Made by a program: the position numbers and the translations under genes
Notes under the pieces: generated by a model
The model's database searches: none
Seen by the model: only the letters and a program-made list of their open reading frames with translations
What the model was told of the DNA's origin: nothing
DNA from: Palleronia pontilimi
GTDB taxonomy: Bacteria > Pseudomonadota > Alphaproteobacteria > Rhodobacterales > Rhodobacteraceae
Assembly (NCBI RefSeq): GCF_016412875.1
Contig: NZ_JAEKPD010000015.1
Coordinates: 62,001-126,000, forward strand
Length of the DNA stretch: 64,000 bases
Direction: 5' to 3'
Part shown: positions 9,008 through 16,857 of the stretch, in pieces
Layout of the letters: every line of letters begins with the position of its first letter
Numbering within the stretch: the stretch's first letter is position 1

Positions 9008-9202
9008 ATGAAAAACGAATGGTTCCTGGATGTCCTGACTGATCTCAAGTCTTTCGCGGAGGCGAATGATCTGTGCGCCGTGGCTGCGAAGCTCGACGAA
9101 GTTCAAATGACCGCCCTCGCCGAATTGCTGGGCGCGGACGAGGCGCGCGCGAGTGGCAGCCAAGTCAGCTATGAAACAGCGGGTTCTGGGACGATTCATT
9201 GA
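9008..9202 (+). CDS. Small acidic helical protein overlapping luxR
   Basis: The 64-residue product (start MKNEWFLDVLTDLKSFAEAN) is predicted to be mostly helical and acidic and has no signal peptide. It overlaps the start of the luxR gene by 32 bases in another frame, so the two are probably translated together. From memory, small proteins of this type precede luxR genes in many Rhodobacterales; their function is unknown to me. A role in modulating LuxR, by analogy with small anti-activators such as TraM, is only a guess. Upstream, GGGGGTTACG is a weak ribosome-binding site. Confidence 0.65.
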   Translation: MKNEWFLDVLTDLKSFAEANDLCAVAAKLDEVQMTALAELLGADEARASGSQVSYETAGSGTIH

Positions 9203-9887
9203 CCGTATCGAAACGGCCAAGGCCATCGAGGCCGTCGAGCCGATCCTGCACGATGTCCGCGACGCGCTGCAATTGCAGCACCTGCTCTATCACTGGATAA
9301 ACCACGAGGGCGAGCTTCTGGGGGCGGGCACCTATCCAAGCTCGTGGCGCAATCACTACATCGCCATGGATTTCGCGCGGATCGACCCGGTGGTCAAAGC
9401 CGCCTATCAGCGCTTCCACCCGGTCAATTGGGCCGCCCTGGACTGGAGCCACAAGTCCGTGCGCCAATTGACCGAAGACGCCCATGCCGCCGGGATCGGG
9501 CCCCAAGGGCTGACGATCCCGATCCGCGGGCCGAACGGTCAATTCGCCCATATCACCGCGACAATGAATTGCGACGATGCAGCCTGGGCGGCGTTTTCGG
9601 AAGAGAACGGGCGCGGCCTGATCCTGTTGGGCCACGCCATCAATCAAAAGGCGCTGGAATTGACCGGCTTCAATCGCGACGCGCCCGAGGTGTCGTTGTC
9701 GCCGCGTGAAATCGATGCGCTGACATTCCTTGCCATGGGCTACAGCCGCGCGCAGACCGCCGACACCCTGTCGATTTCCGAGCACACGCTGCGGGTCTAT
9801 ATCGAAAGCGCGCGCGCCAAGATGGGCTCGGCCAACGTGACCCACGCGGTGGCCCGCGCGCTGCAGCTCGGCCTGGTCGTCATCTGA
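9171..9887 (+). CDS. LuxR-type acyl-homoserine lactone receptor and transcription factor
   Basis: The 238-residue product has an N-terminal autoinducer-binding domain and a C-terminal LuxR/GerE helix-turn-helix. Ligand-pocket residues of the TraR family are present: SSW and HYIAMDF, RIDP, PVNW and a later glycine. The DNA-binding part reads LSPREIDALTFLAMGYS, then SISEHTLRVYIESARAKMG, and keeps the invariant glutamate, leucine and glycine. This indicates a functional quorum-sensing receptor. The luxI partner starts 98 bases downstream. I prefer the ATG at 9171; a GTG at 9153 in frame would add six residues. Confidence 0.93.
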   Translation: MKQRVLGRFIDRIETAKAIEAVEPILHDVRDALQLQHLLYHWINHEGELLGAGTYPSSWRNHYIAMDFARIDPVVKAAYQRFHPVNWAALDWSHKSVRQLTEDAHAAGIGPQGLTIPIRGPNGQFAHITATMNCDDAAWAAFSEENGRGLILLGHAINQKALELTGFNRDAPEVSLSPREIDALTFLAMGYSRAQTADTLSISEHTLRVYIESARAKMGSANVTHAVARALQLGLVVI

Positions 9888-9956
9888 TATTCAGACTTTG
9901 TTAACCATTCCGTGCGGCGTGATTAACCGTCGTTAAACCAAGCCTGTCCAAATGTT

Positions 9957-9976
9957 CCTATTACGTTTCACATAGG
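9957..9976. promoter_or_regulatory. Weak 20-bp dyad just before luxI, possible lux-box-like site
   Basis: CCTAT and ATAGG are separated by ten bases, giving the 20-bp span usual for lux boxes. It overlaps the ribosome-binding site of luxI (AGGAG at 9974-9978), which is not the usual activating position. Only five bases per arm pair, so this may be chance or a repressing site. Confidence 0.2.
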
Positions 9977-9985
9977 AGCCTTCGG

Positions 9986-10624
9986 ATGATCCGTTTCCTT
10001 TACGCCGACCAATTGCACGCCTTTCCCCGGCTGGCCGATACCATGTTCCGCGATCGCGCGACTCAATTCCACGAGCGCCTCGGCTGGGATGTCAGCGTCG
10101 ACCGCGACGGGTGGGAGCGGGACCAGTACGACGACCTGAACCCGCTCTACGTCATCTGGGAACAACCCGACGGCCGCCACGGCGGCTCGATGCGGTTCCT
10201 GCCCACCACCGGACGCACCATGGTCAACGAGCATTTCCTGTCGTTGACCGGTGGTGTGCGGATTGCCTCGCCGCTGATCTGGGAATGCACCCGGTTCTGC
10301 CTTGCGCCAGACGCCAAACCGGCGGTGTCGGCCGCGCTGATGCTGGCGGGCGGTGAGATCCTGCGCAACTTCCACCTCGAGCATTTCGTCGGCGTGTTCG
10401 ACGCGCGGATGATCCGGGTCTACCAGCTTCTGGGCGGCACGCCGGACGTGCTGGGGATGTCGGGCACGGGCGCCGATGCCATCGGCGTGGGGCTTTGGGA
10501 ATTCTCGCAGGTCGCACAGGACAAGCTGATGCGGCGGTCGGGCGTGACGCAGGACCAGCTGCACGAGTGGTTCGCAGCGGCCTTCCCCACGGGCGTGAAA
10601 GCGGCGCTGGCCTTGGCGGGCTGA
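9986..10624 (+). CDS. LuxI-type acyl-homoserine lactone synthase
   Basis: The 212-residue enzyme makes acyl-homoserine lactone from S-adenosylmethionine and acyl-ACP. All family-invariant residues are visible at family positions: R24, F28, W34, D46 and D49 (in ERDQYDDL), R70, F84, E100 and R103 (WECTRFC). An AGGAG ribosome-binding site precedes the ATG. The gene follows its luxR regulator and is probably controlled by it. The acyl chain length cannot be read from the sequence. The downstream helicase gene begins 42 bases later and may be co-transcribed. Confidence 0.95.
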   Translation: MIRFLYADQLHAFPRLADTMFRDRATQFHERLGWDVSVDRDGWERDQYDDLNPLYVIWEQPDGRHGGSMRFLPTTGRTMVNEHFLSLTGGVRIASPLIWECTRFCLAPDAKPAVSAALMLAGGEILRNFHLEHFVGVFDARMIRVYQLLGGTPDVLGMSGTGADAIGVGLWEFSQVAQDKLMRRSGVTQDQLHEWFAAAFPTGVKAALALAG

Positions 10625-10666
10625 TCGTATCTGGGCAAGGGCCGCGGGTCGGGCTAGGGAAGGGGC

Positions 10667-12196
10667 ATGGCCGTGCCCGCCCCCATCCTGTCCGCCGACC
10701 AGGCTGACGCGCAGACCCGCGTGGCCGAGCTTCTGCGCGGCGCCGGTATCGACATCGAGGCATCGGCCACGACTCCGCTGGCCGACGGGAAATCGGCTGT
10801 CATGGCGATCACCGGCAAGGCAGGCTCGGGCAAGACGCTGCTTTTGGCGCAGATCAGCCAGGCGCTGAAGGACGCGGGCGTCGATTTTGTGTCGGGCGAC
10901 TACGAATCGCGGCGCAAGAAGGACCGTCGCACGCTCGCGATCCTTGCGCCCACCAACAAGGCCGCCAGCGTCCTGCGCACCCGCGGCGTGCCCGCCACGA
11001 CGATCCACCGCATTCTTTACACCCCCGTATACGACCCCGAATACGAAAAGATCGCCGAATGGCTGTCGGGGCAGGGCGACCGGCCCACAATCGAAGGGCT
11101 GTCAGAGTTGGCGCTCGACCGCGCACATGCCTTTTTCCAGCAGAACAACTCGATCCCGGGCGCGCTGGCGGCAGCGGGTCTGCGCGGATCGGACTTCATC
11201 ACCGGCTGGAAACGCCGCGAAGAGCCGCTGGATATCGGGATGGTCGACGAATCGTCGATGCTGGACAAGAAGCAGTTCCAGGATCTGTGCGAGATCTTTC
11301 CGACGCTGATCCTGTTCGGCGACCCGGCCCAGTTGGCCCCGGTGCAGCAATCGGGCAGCATGGTCTTCGACGACCTGCCGAAGGACCGGATCGCGCATCT
11401 GAACCGCGTGCACCGCCAGGACGCCGACAACCCGATCCTGGACCTGGCCCACGCGCTGGCCGATCCCGATCTGACGTTCGAGACGTTCGAGCGCATGGTC
11501 GAGGACGCATCGCGCAAGGACGACCGCGTCGTCATGGCGGGCCGGGTCGAGGCAGCGAAGATGGCCCGCAGCCCGGTGTTGGTCTGGCGCAATGCCACCC
11601 GGATCCGGCTGATCCACGCCTTTCGCGCCGCCTATTCGGCCCCGTCGGACACGCTTCTGCCCGGCGAGCCGCTGATCTGCGACGGGATCGAGCTGCCGCT
11701 CAAGCACCGCAAGAAGCGCATCGACCTGGAAGCGCGCGGCCTGATCAAGGGCGCGCAGGTGATCTATCGCGGCGAAGGCTCGCGTCCCGGTTTCTCGAAG
11801 CTGCACGTGGTCGGCGCGCCAGATCCGCAGGTCAACGTGGCCTCGATCGTCAAGATCGAGATGCCGGACGAGGACGAGCCCTTCATCCCCTTCGCCGCGC
11901 GCATGGGCGCCACCTTCCTGCACGGGGCGGCGGTGACGATTCACAAGGCCCAAGGCTCGCAATGGCCCGAGGTGCAGGTCTTCGCGCCCGACCTTTTCGC
12001 GGCGGCCCGCGTGGGCCGGATGGAAGCGGGCGTGCCGTTGTGGAAGCGGCTCGCCTACGTGGCGATCACCCGGGCCGAGACGCGGCTCTTCTGGGTGATG
12101 CGCAACCGCCTGGCCCGCCCGACCGAGCCCTTGGGGATCGACGACCTGGATACGCCCGCACCGCCCCTGGCGCTGCAGCGCGACGACCCGGCCTAG
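10667..12196 (+). CDS. RecD/Dda-like ATP-dependent DNA helicase
   Basis: The 509-residue product is a superfamily 1B helicase. Walker A is ITGKAGSGKTLLL (about residues 47-59), motif Ia ILAPTNKAASVLRTRG, Walker B IGMVDESSMLD, motif III FGDPAQLAPVQ. The C-terminal UvrD-like part has TIHKAQGSQWPEVQVF and YVAITRAETRLF. It is not RecD of a RecBCD complex, since no recB or recC is near and the N-terminal RecD domain is absent. Similar stand-alone helicases are common in alphaproteobacteria and are annotated AAA family or exoV-like. The ATG at 10667 has a purine-rich GGAAGGGG very close to it. Confidence 0.88.
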   Translation: MAVPAPILSADQADAQTRVAELLRGAGIDIEASATTPLADGKSAVMAITGKAGSGKTLLLAQISQALKDAGVDFVSGDYESRRKKDRRTLAILAPTNKAASVLRTRGVPATTIHRILYTPVYDPEYEKIAEWLSGQGDRPTIEGLSELALDRAHAFFQQNNSIPGALAAAGLRGSDFITGWKRREEPLDIGMVDESSMLDKKQFQDLCEIFPTLILFGDPAQLAPVQQSGSMVFDDLPKDRIAHLNRVHRQDADNPILDLAHALADPDLTFETFERMVEDASRKDDRVVMAGRVEAAKMARSPVLVWRNATRIRLIHAFRAAYSAPSDTLLPGEPLICDGIELPLKHRKKRIDLEARGLIKGAQVIYRGEGSRPGFSKLHVVGAPDPQVNVASIVKIEMPDEDEPFIPFAARMGATFLHGAAVTIHKAQGSQWPEVQVFAPDLFAAARVGRMEAGVPLWKRLAYVAITRAETRLFWVMRNRLARPTEPLGIDDLDTPAPPLALQRDDPA

Positions 12197-12199
12197 TGC

Positions 12200-12242
12200 C
12201 GTTTTCCTGGAGGAAAACGTGACGGAATTCTCGAGAATTCCG
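12200..12242. terminator. Tandem inverted repeats between convergent genes, including a perfect 20-bp palindrome
   Basis: CGTTTTCCT and AGGAAAACG (12200-12219) form a 9-bp stem around GG. Four bases later CGGAATTCTCGAGAATTCCG (12223-12242) is a perfect 20-bp palindrome. They fill the 50-base gap between the convergent helicase and TIGR02186 genes. A bidirectional terminator is the simplest reading, but the second element has no loop and no T tract and could instead be a protein-binding site. Confidence 0.55.
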
Positions 12243-12246
12243 GCCC

Positions 12247-12999
12247 CTAGCCCTGCAGGTACCGGAACACCGCGGACGCGCCCCAGCCCGCGGCGATGGC
12301 GATCGCCAAGGACAGCAGCCCGTAGGCCAGCGGCTGGTCGTGGGCCAGCGTGAACAGGAACCGCTCCAACCCCACCTTCGCCACGTCGATGCTGGACGCG
12401 TATTCCGCGATCACCTGGCCCTCGCGCGTCAGGTAGATGCGCGAGGTGTAGTCGCCCTCGACCAGGTTGGCGGGCAGCGCCACCGAGGTGTTGAACAGGG
12501 TCTGGTCCTCGATCTCGACCGCGCCGACATTCTGCTGGTAGAGGCCCTGCGCCTCGCGGATGCGGATCAGCGCATCCGTGAAATTCGTCGGATCCTGGAT
12601 GTCCATCGGCGCGCCCACCGACCGGATCGCGCGGCGCACGGTGATCGAGTGGCGCATGTCGGATGTCTGCTTCAACACTTGTTCCAGCGGGCCGGAGGTA
12701 TTGACCGCGTAAAAGCTCGGGGCGCGGTCGATCTCGACCGCGGCCGAATTGACCCAGATCAGCGCCTGCTTGTCCTTGCGCCGAACCGTCAACGGCGTCT
12801 TCGGGCCCTCGACGGTGACGATGATCCCCAATTGGCCTTCGGGGATCGGACTGTCGCGCTTCACCGCGCCGAAGATCAGGATTTCCGAGCCGTCGAAATT
12901 GGCCGAGATCGAGATCCGCGATTGCGACAGGCCTGCGACCAGGTCCTCGGCCTTGGCGGGCAGGGCCAGCGCCAGCAGGATGAGCAACGCCCGGATCAA
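12247..12999 (-). CDS. TIGR02186 family membrane-anchored periplasmic protein
   Basis: The 250-residue product has an N-terminal signal peptide (MIRALLILLALALPAKA), a beta-rich periplasmic domain with the conserved LVAGLSQSRISISANFDGSEILIFG, and one C-terminal membrane helix (about residues 225-245). This is the alphaproteobacterial TIGR02186 (Alph_Pro_TM) family, whose function is unknown. Its start overlaps the end of the upstream TauE-like gene by four bases (ATGA), so the pair is translationally coupled. The association with a TauE/SafE carrier suggests a role in export of sulfur oxyanions or organosulfonates, which is inference. Confidence 0.88.
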   Translation of the reverse strand: MIRALLILLALALPAKAEDLVAGLSQSRISISANFDGSEILIFGAVKRDSPIPEGQLGIIVTVEGPKTPLTVRRKDKQALIWVNSAAVEIDRAPSFYAVNTSGPLEQVLKQTSDMRHSITVRRAIRSVGAPMDIQDPTNFTDALIRIREAQGLYQQNVGAVEIEDQTLFNTSVALPANLVEGDYTSRIYLTREGQVIAEYASSIDVAKVGLERFLFTLAHDQPLAYGLLSLAIAIAAGWGASAVFRYLQG

Positions 13000-13907
13000 T
13001 GGCCTGCCGTCCCGATGGAATAGAGCTCGGACGGCTGCAGCAGCAGGTCCAGCGCCAGCTTGCCGCAGACCAGCAGCACCATGATCGCCAGCAGGATGCG
13101 CAATTGCTCGGCCTTCATCAGCACCCCGATCCGCGTGCCCACCTGCGCGCCCACCACGCCGCCGATCAGCAGCAGCACGGCCAGCAGCATGTCGACCGTG
13201 AAGTTCGTGGTGGCGTGCAGCAGCGTGGTGAAGGCGGTGACGAAGATGATCTGGAACAGCGACGTTCCGACCACGACCTTCGTGGGCATCCCCAGCAGGT
13301 AGATCATCGCGGGCACCATGATGAAGCCGCCGCCCACGCCCATGATGGCGGCCAGCACGCCGACGCTGAGCCCCACCAGCAGCGGCGGGATCACCGAGAT
13401 ATACAGCCCCGACGTGCGGAACTTCATCTTGAAGGGCAGGGCATGGATCCAGGTATGGTGCTTGCGCTTGGGCGGCTTGCCCTTGCGGGTGTTGCGGATC
13501 GCGTTCAGCGACTCGATGAACATCAGCCCGCCGATGATGCCCAGGAACAGCACGTAGCAGAGCTTCACCAGCAGATCGACCTGACCCATCGAGCGCAGGA
13601 TGTTGAAGATCCAGACGCCAAGACCCGCGCCGATCAGTCCGCCCACCAGCAGCACCGTGCCCATCCGCAGGTCCACCGTCTTGCGCCGCAGATGCGCCAA
13701 AACGCCCGAAAAGGACGACGCGACGATCTGGTTGGCCTCGGTCGCGACGGCGACGGCGGGGGGGATGCCGATGAAGAACAGCAGCGGCGTCATCAGAAAA
13801 CCGCCGCCCACGCCGAACATGCCCGACAGCACGCCCACCAGCCCGCCCAATCCCAGCAACAGGAACGCGTTGACCGACACTTCGGCAATGGGAAGATAGA
13901 TCTGCAT
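12996..13907 (-). CDS. TauE/SafE family membrane carrier
   Basis: The 303-residue product has about eight hydrophobic helices and two internally similar halves. Each half has a glycine-rich signature: LSGMFGVGGGFLMTPLLFF near the N-terminus and VLAAIMGVGGGFIMVPAMIY in the middle. This pattern defines the TauE/SafE family, proposed exporters of sulfite, sulfoacetate or related anions. A cytoplasmic loop (about residues 140-160) is basic. The coupled downstream TIGR02186 gene is its usual companion. The substrate cannot be determined here. Confidence 0.88.
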   Translation of the reverse strand: MQIYLPIAEVSVNAFLLLGLGGLVGVLSGMFGVGGGFLMTPLLFFIGIPPAVAVATEANQIVASSFSGVLAHLRRKTVDLRMGTVLLVGGLIGAGLGVWIFNILRSMGQVDLLVKLCYVLFLGIIGGLMFIESLNAIRNTRKGKPPKRKHHTWIHALPFKMKFRTSGLYISVIPPLLVGLSVGVLAAIMGVGGGFIMVPAMIYLLGMPTKVVVGTSLFQIIFVTAFTTLLHATTNFTVDMLLAVLLLIGGVVGAQVGTRIGVLMKAEQLRILLAIMVLLVCGKLALDLLLQPSELYSIGTAGH

Positions 13908-13983
13908 GGGGACCCTTACCGCGGGCTTTCCCCTGTCAAATCATCTTCCTGGAAAAAATGCTAGTCTGCCGCGGCCTGTTTCG

Positions 13984-14787
13984 TCACAAGGCCCGCAAGA
14001 AGGCCCTCAGGATCGCTTCCAGCTTGGCGGCGCCCAGCGGTGCCATCTTCTTGGTGTGGTCGTGCCCGATCCGCTCGGAACTCAGGCCCGCGGCCATGTT
14101 GGTGATCGCACTGATGGCGCAGACCCGCAGTCCCAGGAAGCGCGCCAAAATCACCTCGGGGACCGTCGACATGCCGACCGCATCCGCGCCCAGCGTGCGG
14201 ATCGCGCGGATTTCGGCCGGGGTCTCGAACGAGGGGCCGGAATACCAGGCGTAAACGCCGTCATGCAAGGCCGTGTCGCTGCGCGCGGCCGCGTCTTTCA
14301 GCGCCGCGCGCCAATCGGGATCGTAAGCGTCGGTCATGGGCACGAAGCGCGCATCGGTGGGCTCGCCGATCAGCGGGTTCAGTCCGGAAAAGTTGATGTG
14401 ATCGCTCAGCAGCATGGCGCTGCCGGTCGGCATGTCGGGGTCCAGCGACCCGGCCGCGTTGGTGGCGATCAGTCCTTCGGCCCCCAGCGCCTTCAGCACC
14501 TCCAGCGGCAGGCGCATGGCGGCGGGATCGCCTTTTTCGTAGTAATGCGCGCGCCCGCCGAAGACCGCGATGCGCTGGCCCTCCAACTCGCCCACCACCA
14601 GCTTGGGGCTGTGGCCGGACACGCCCGCGTGGGGAAAATCTGGCAACTGGTCGTAGTCGATGGCGACGCCGTCCACCTGCTCGGCCAGGTGCCCCAGGCC
14701 CGAGCCCAGGATCAGGCCCAGACGCACGGGCGCATCGCCCGCGCGGTCGCGGATGAATTTCGCAATGTCGTCCGCGGCGCGCGACAT
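13984..14787 (-). CDS. punA: Purine nucleoside phosphorylase, trimeric type
   Basis: The 267-residue enzyme splits purine nucleosides with phosphate into base and ribose-1-phosphate. Family motifs are LGLILGSGLGHLA (phosphate site), GRAHYYEKGD, LIATNAAGSLDP, and GVYAWYSGPSFETPAEIRAI followed by VGMSTVPEVILARF. These place it in the PNP/MTAP family II. GAAGGAG precedes the ATG. It is the last gene of the nucleoside importer cluster, one base after the second permease gene, which directly links uptake to phosphorolysis. Its substrate range (inosine/guanosine rather than adenosine) is expected from the family. Confidence 0.94.
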   Translation of the reverse strand: MSRAADDIAKFIRDRAGDAPVRLGLILGSGLGHLAEQVDGVAIDYDQLPDFPHAGVSGHSPKLVVGELEGQRIAVFGGRAHYYEKGDPAAMRLPLEVLKALGAEGLIATNAAGSLDPDMPTGSAMLLSDHINFSGLNPLIGEPTDARFVPMTDAYDPDWRAALKDAAARSDTALHDGVYAWYSGPSFETPAEIRAIRTLGADAVGMSTVPEVILARFLGLRVCAISAITNMAAGLSSERIGHDHTKKMAPLGAAKLEAILRAFLRAL

Positions 14788-14788
14788 C

Positions 14789-15754
14789 CTATCGCTCCTT
14801 CACGTAGGGCTCGCCACCCGCCCGCGGCGGGGTGGCCTTGCCGACGAAGCCGGCTAGGATCACGACGGTCAGGATGTAGGGCAGGGCCAGCACGAAGGCG
14901 TTGGGGATCTCGATCACGACAAGGTCGATCGACGAATAGCGGTTGGAAATCGCCTGCAGTAGGCCGAACAGCAGGCAGGCCCCCAGCGCGTACCAGGGTC
15001 GCCACTTGGCGAAGATCAGCGCGGCCAGCGCGATGAAGCCGCGCCCGGCGCTCATGTTCTGGGTGAAGCTCGCCGCGAGACCAGTGGCCAGGTAGCTGCC
15101 CGCCATCCCGCAGAGCACGCCGCAGATGAGCACAGCGGCATAGCGCAGCCGCACCACGCTGACGCCCGCCGTATCCACCGCGCCGGGATTCTCGCCCACC
15201 GCGCGAAGCCGCAGCCCGAAGCGGGTGCGAAAAAGGACATACCAGGTCAGCGGCACGGCCAGCAGCCCCGCGTAAACCAGGATCGTGTGGCCCGACAGCG
15301 CCTCGGCATAAAGCGGGCCCAGTAGCGGCACGTCGCGCAAGGCGTCGGCGAAGGGCAGATCAATGCTGGAAAACCGCGCGCTTCCCGACAGTTGCGGCGT
15401 CCGCCCGCCCTGGGCGAACCAGTCCTGCGCGATCAGCACGGTCATGCCGGCGGCCAGGAAGTTGATCGCCACGCCTGAAATCAGCTGATCGCCCCGGAAG
15501 GTGATCGACGCCAGCCCGTGGATCAGCGCGAACACCACTGACGCCGCGATCCCGGCCCCGAGCCCCAACCAGACCGATCCCGTCAGCGCGGCCACGGCGG
15601 CCGAGAAGAAGGCCGAGATCAGGATCTTGCCCTCGAGCCCGATATCGAACACGCCCGAGCGCTCGGAAAACAGCCCCGCAAGGCACGCGAAAAGCAGCGG
15701 CGTAGATAGCCGGATCGTGCTGTCGAGGATCTGGACCAGGTCGAGGTAATTCAT
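14789..15754 (-). CDS. Nucleoside ABC transporter permease, second subunit
   Basis: The 321-residue integral membrane protein belongs to the BPD_transp_2 family (RbsC/NupQ type). It has about eight to ten helices and the family hallmark LFSERSGVFDIGLEGKILI near residue 28. The ATG at 15754 overlaps the stop of the first permease gene (ATGA), a start that matches family length. The frame is open much further upstream but that part is antisense of the first permease. It forms the membrane pore with the permease at 15751-16857. Confidence 0.92.
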   Translation of the reverse strand: MNYLDLVQILDSTIRLSTPLLFACLAGLFSERSGVFDIGLEGKILISAFFSAAVAALTGSVWLGLGAGIAASVVFALIHGLASITFRGDQLISGVAINFLAAGMTVLIAQDWFAQGGRTPQLSGSARFSSIDLPFADALRDVPLLGPLYAEALSGHTILVYAGLLAVPLTWYVLFRTRFGLRLRAVGENPGAVDTAGVSVVRLRYAAVLICGVLCGMAGSYLATGLAASFTQNMSAGRGFIALAALIFAKWRPWYALGACLLFGLLQAISNRYSSIDLVVIEIPNAFVLALPYILTVVILAGFVGKATPPRAGGEPYVKER

Positions 15755-16857
15755 TCCGCGGCCACCCCCGGGGCGGGCCGTTTGCGGAACCGCAGGAACA
15801 TCTTTTCCAACGGCCCGCGCACCATGCCGTCCAGCGCCCCGGTGAACAGGATCACCAGCGCCTGGATCACGACGATCATCTCGCGCGGGACGGACGTTTC
15901 GAACTCCAGCTCGGCGCCGCCCTGGTAAAGCGCGCCGAACAGGACCGCAGCGATGAAGACGCCCACAGGATGCGATCGGCCCATCAGGGCCACCGCGATG
16001 CCGACGAAGCCCGCGCCCAGCACGTTGTCCTGCAGCAGCCGCTCCTGCTCGCCCATGACCGCGTTGACGGCCATCAGCCCCGCCAGCGCCCCCGAGATCA
16101 GCATGGCGATCATGGTGATCCGCACCGGGCTGATCCCCGCATAGACGGCGGCCCTTTCCGAATGGCCGAAGGCGCGGATCTCGTATCCCAGCCGCGTGCG
16201 CCAGAGCAGCAGCCACAGCCCCCAGCAGGCCAACAGCGCCACCACGAAGCTGACATTCATCGGCGTGCGCGCGAAATCGATGCCGATGAACCCGAAGACC
16301 TCGCGCGCGGTGGGCAGGCGCGCGCCCTCGGGGAAGCGGATCGACTCAGGCGCCATGCCGGGGGCCTTCAGCGCCGAGACCAGCAAATAGACCAGCAGGG
16401 CGGACGCGATGAAATTGAACATGATCGTCGTGATGACGATGTGGCTGCCGCGCTTGGCCTGCAGGTAGGCCGGGATCGCCGCCCAGGCCGCGCCGAACAG
16501 CGCGCCGCCGACGATGGCGGCGGGCAGGGCCAGGGTCCAGTGCGGCCACGGCACGGAAAGGCAGACCAGCGCGACGCCCAGGCTGCCCAGCTGCGCCTGC
16601 CCCTCGCCGCCGATGTTGAACAGCCGCGCGTGAAAGGCGATCGCCACGGCAAGCCCTGTGAAGATGAAATTGGTGGCGTAATACAGCGTATAGCCCCAGC
16701 CATAGGTGGATCCGACCGCGCCCTTGACCATGATCGCCAGCGCCTCGAAAGGGTCCTGGCCGATGAAGGTCACGACGACGCCCGACACGATCAGCGCCAG
16801 CACCAGGTTGATCGCCGGGATCAGCGCCACGTCGGCCCATTTCGGCAGCTTGTCCAT
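15751..16857 (-). CDS. Nucleoside ABC transporter permease, first subunit
   Basis: The 368-residue permease (NupP/YufP type) starts MDKLPKWADVALIPAINL. It has about ten membrane helices and the family motif FHARLFNIGGEGQAQLG near residue 77, which corresponds to the coupling region of BPD_transp_2 permeases. Its ATG overlaps the stop of the ATPase gene by one base. Together with the second permease, the double ATPase and the BMP-type binding protein it forms a complete importer, probably for purine nucleosides. Confidence 0.92.
   Translation of the reverse strand: MDKLPKWADVALIPAINLVLALIVSGVVVTFIGQDPFEALAIMVKGAVGSTYGWGYTLYYATNFIFTGLAVAIAFHARLFNIGGEGQAQLGSLGVALVCLSVPWPHWTLALPAAIVGGALFGAAWAAIPAYLQAKRGSHIVITTIMFNFIASALLVYLLVSALKAPGMAPESIRFPEGARLPTAREVFGFIGIDFARTPMNVSFVVALLACWGLWLLLWRTRLGYEIRAFGHSERAAVYAGISPVRITMIAMLISGALAGLMAVNAVMGEQERLLQDNVLGAGFVGIAVALMGRSHPVGVFIAAVLFGALYQGGAELEFETSVPREMIVVIQALVILFTGALDGMVRGPLEKMFLRFRKRPAPGVAAE

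Noticed and set aside
13911-13939. TTGACA upstream of the TauE-like gene as a promoter
   Set aside because: The perfect -35 hexamer has no acceptable -10 at 16-18 bases and the start codon follows too closely.
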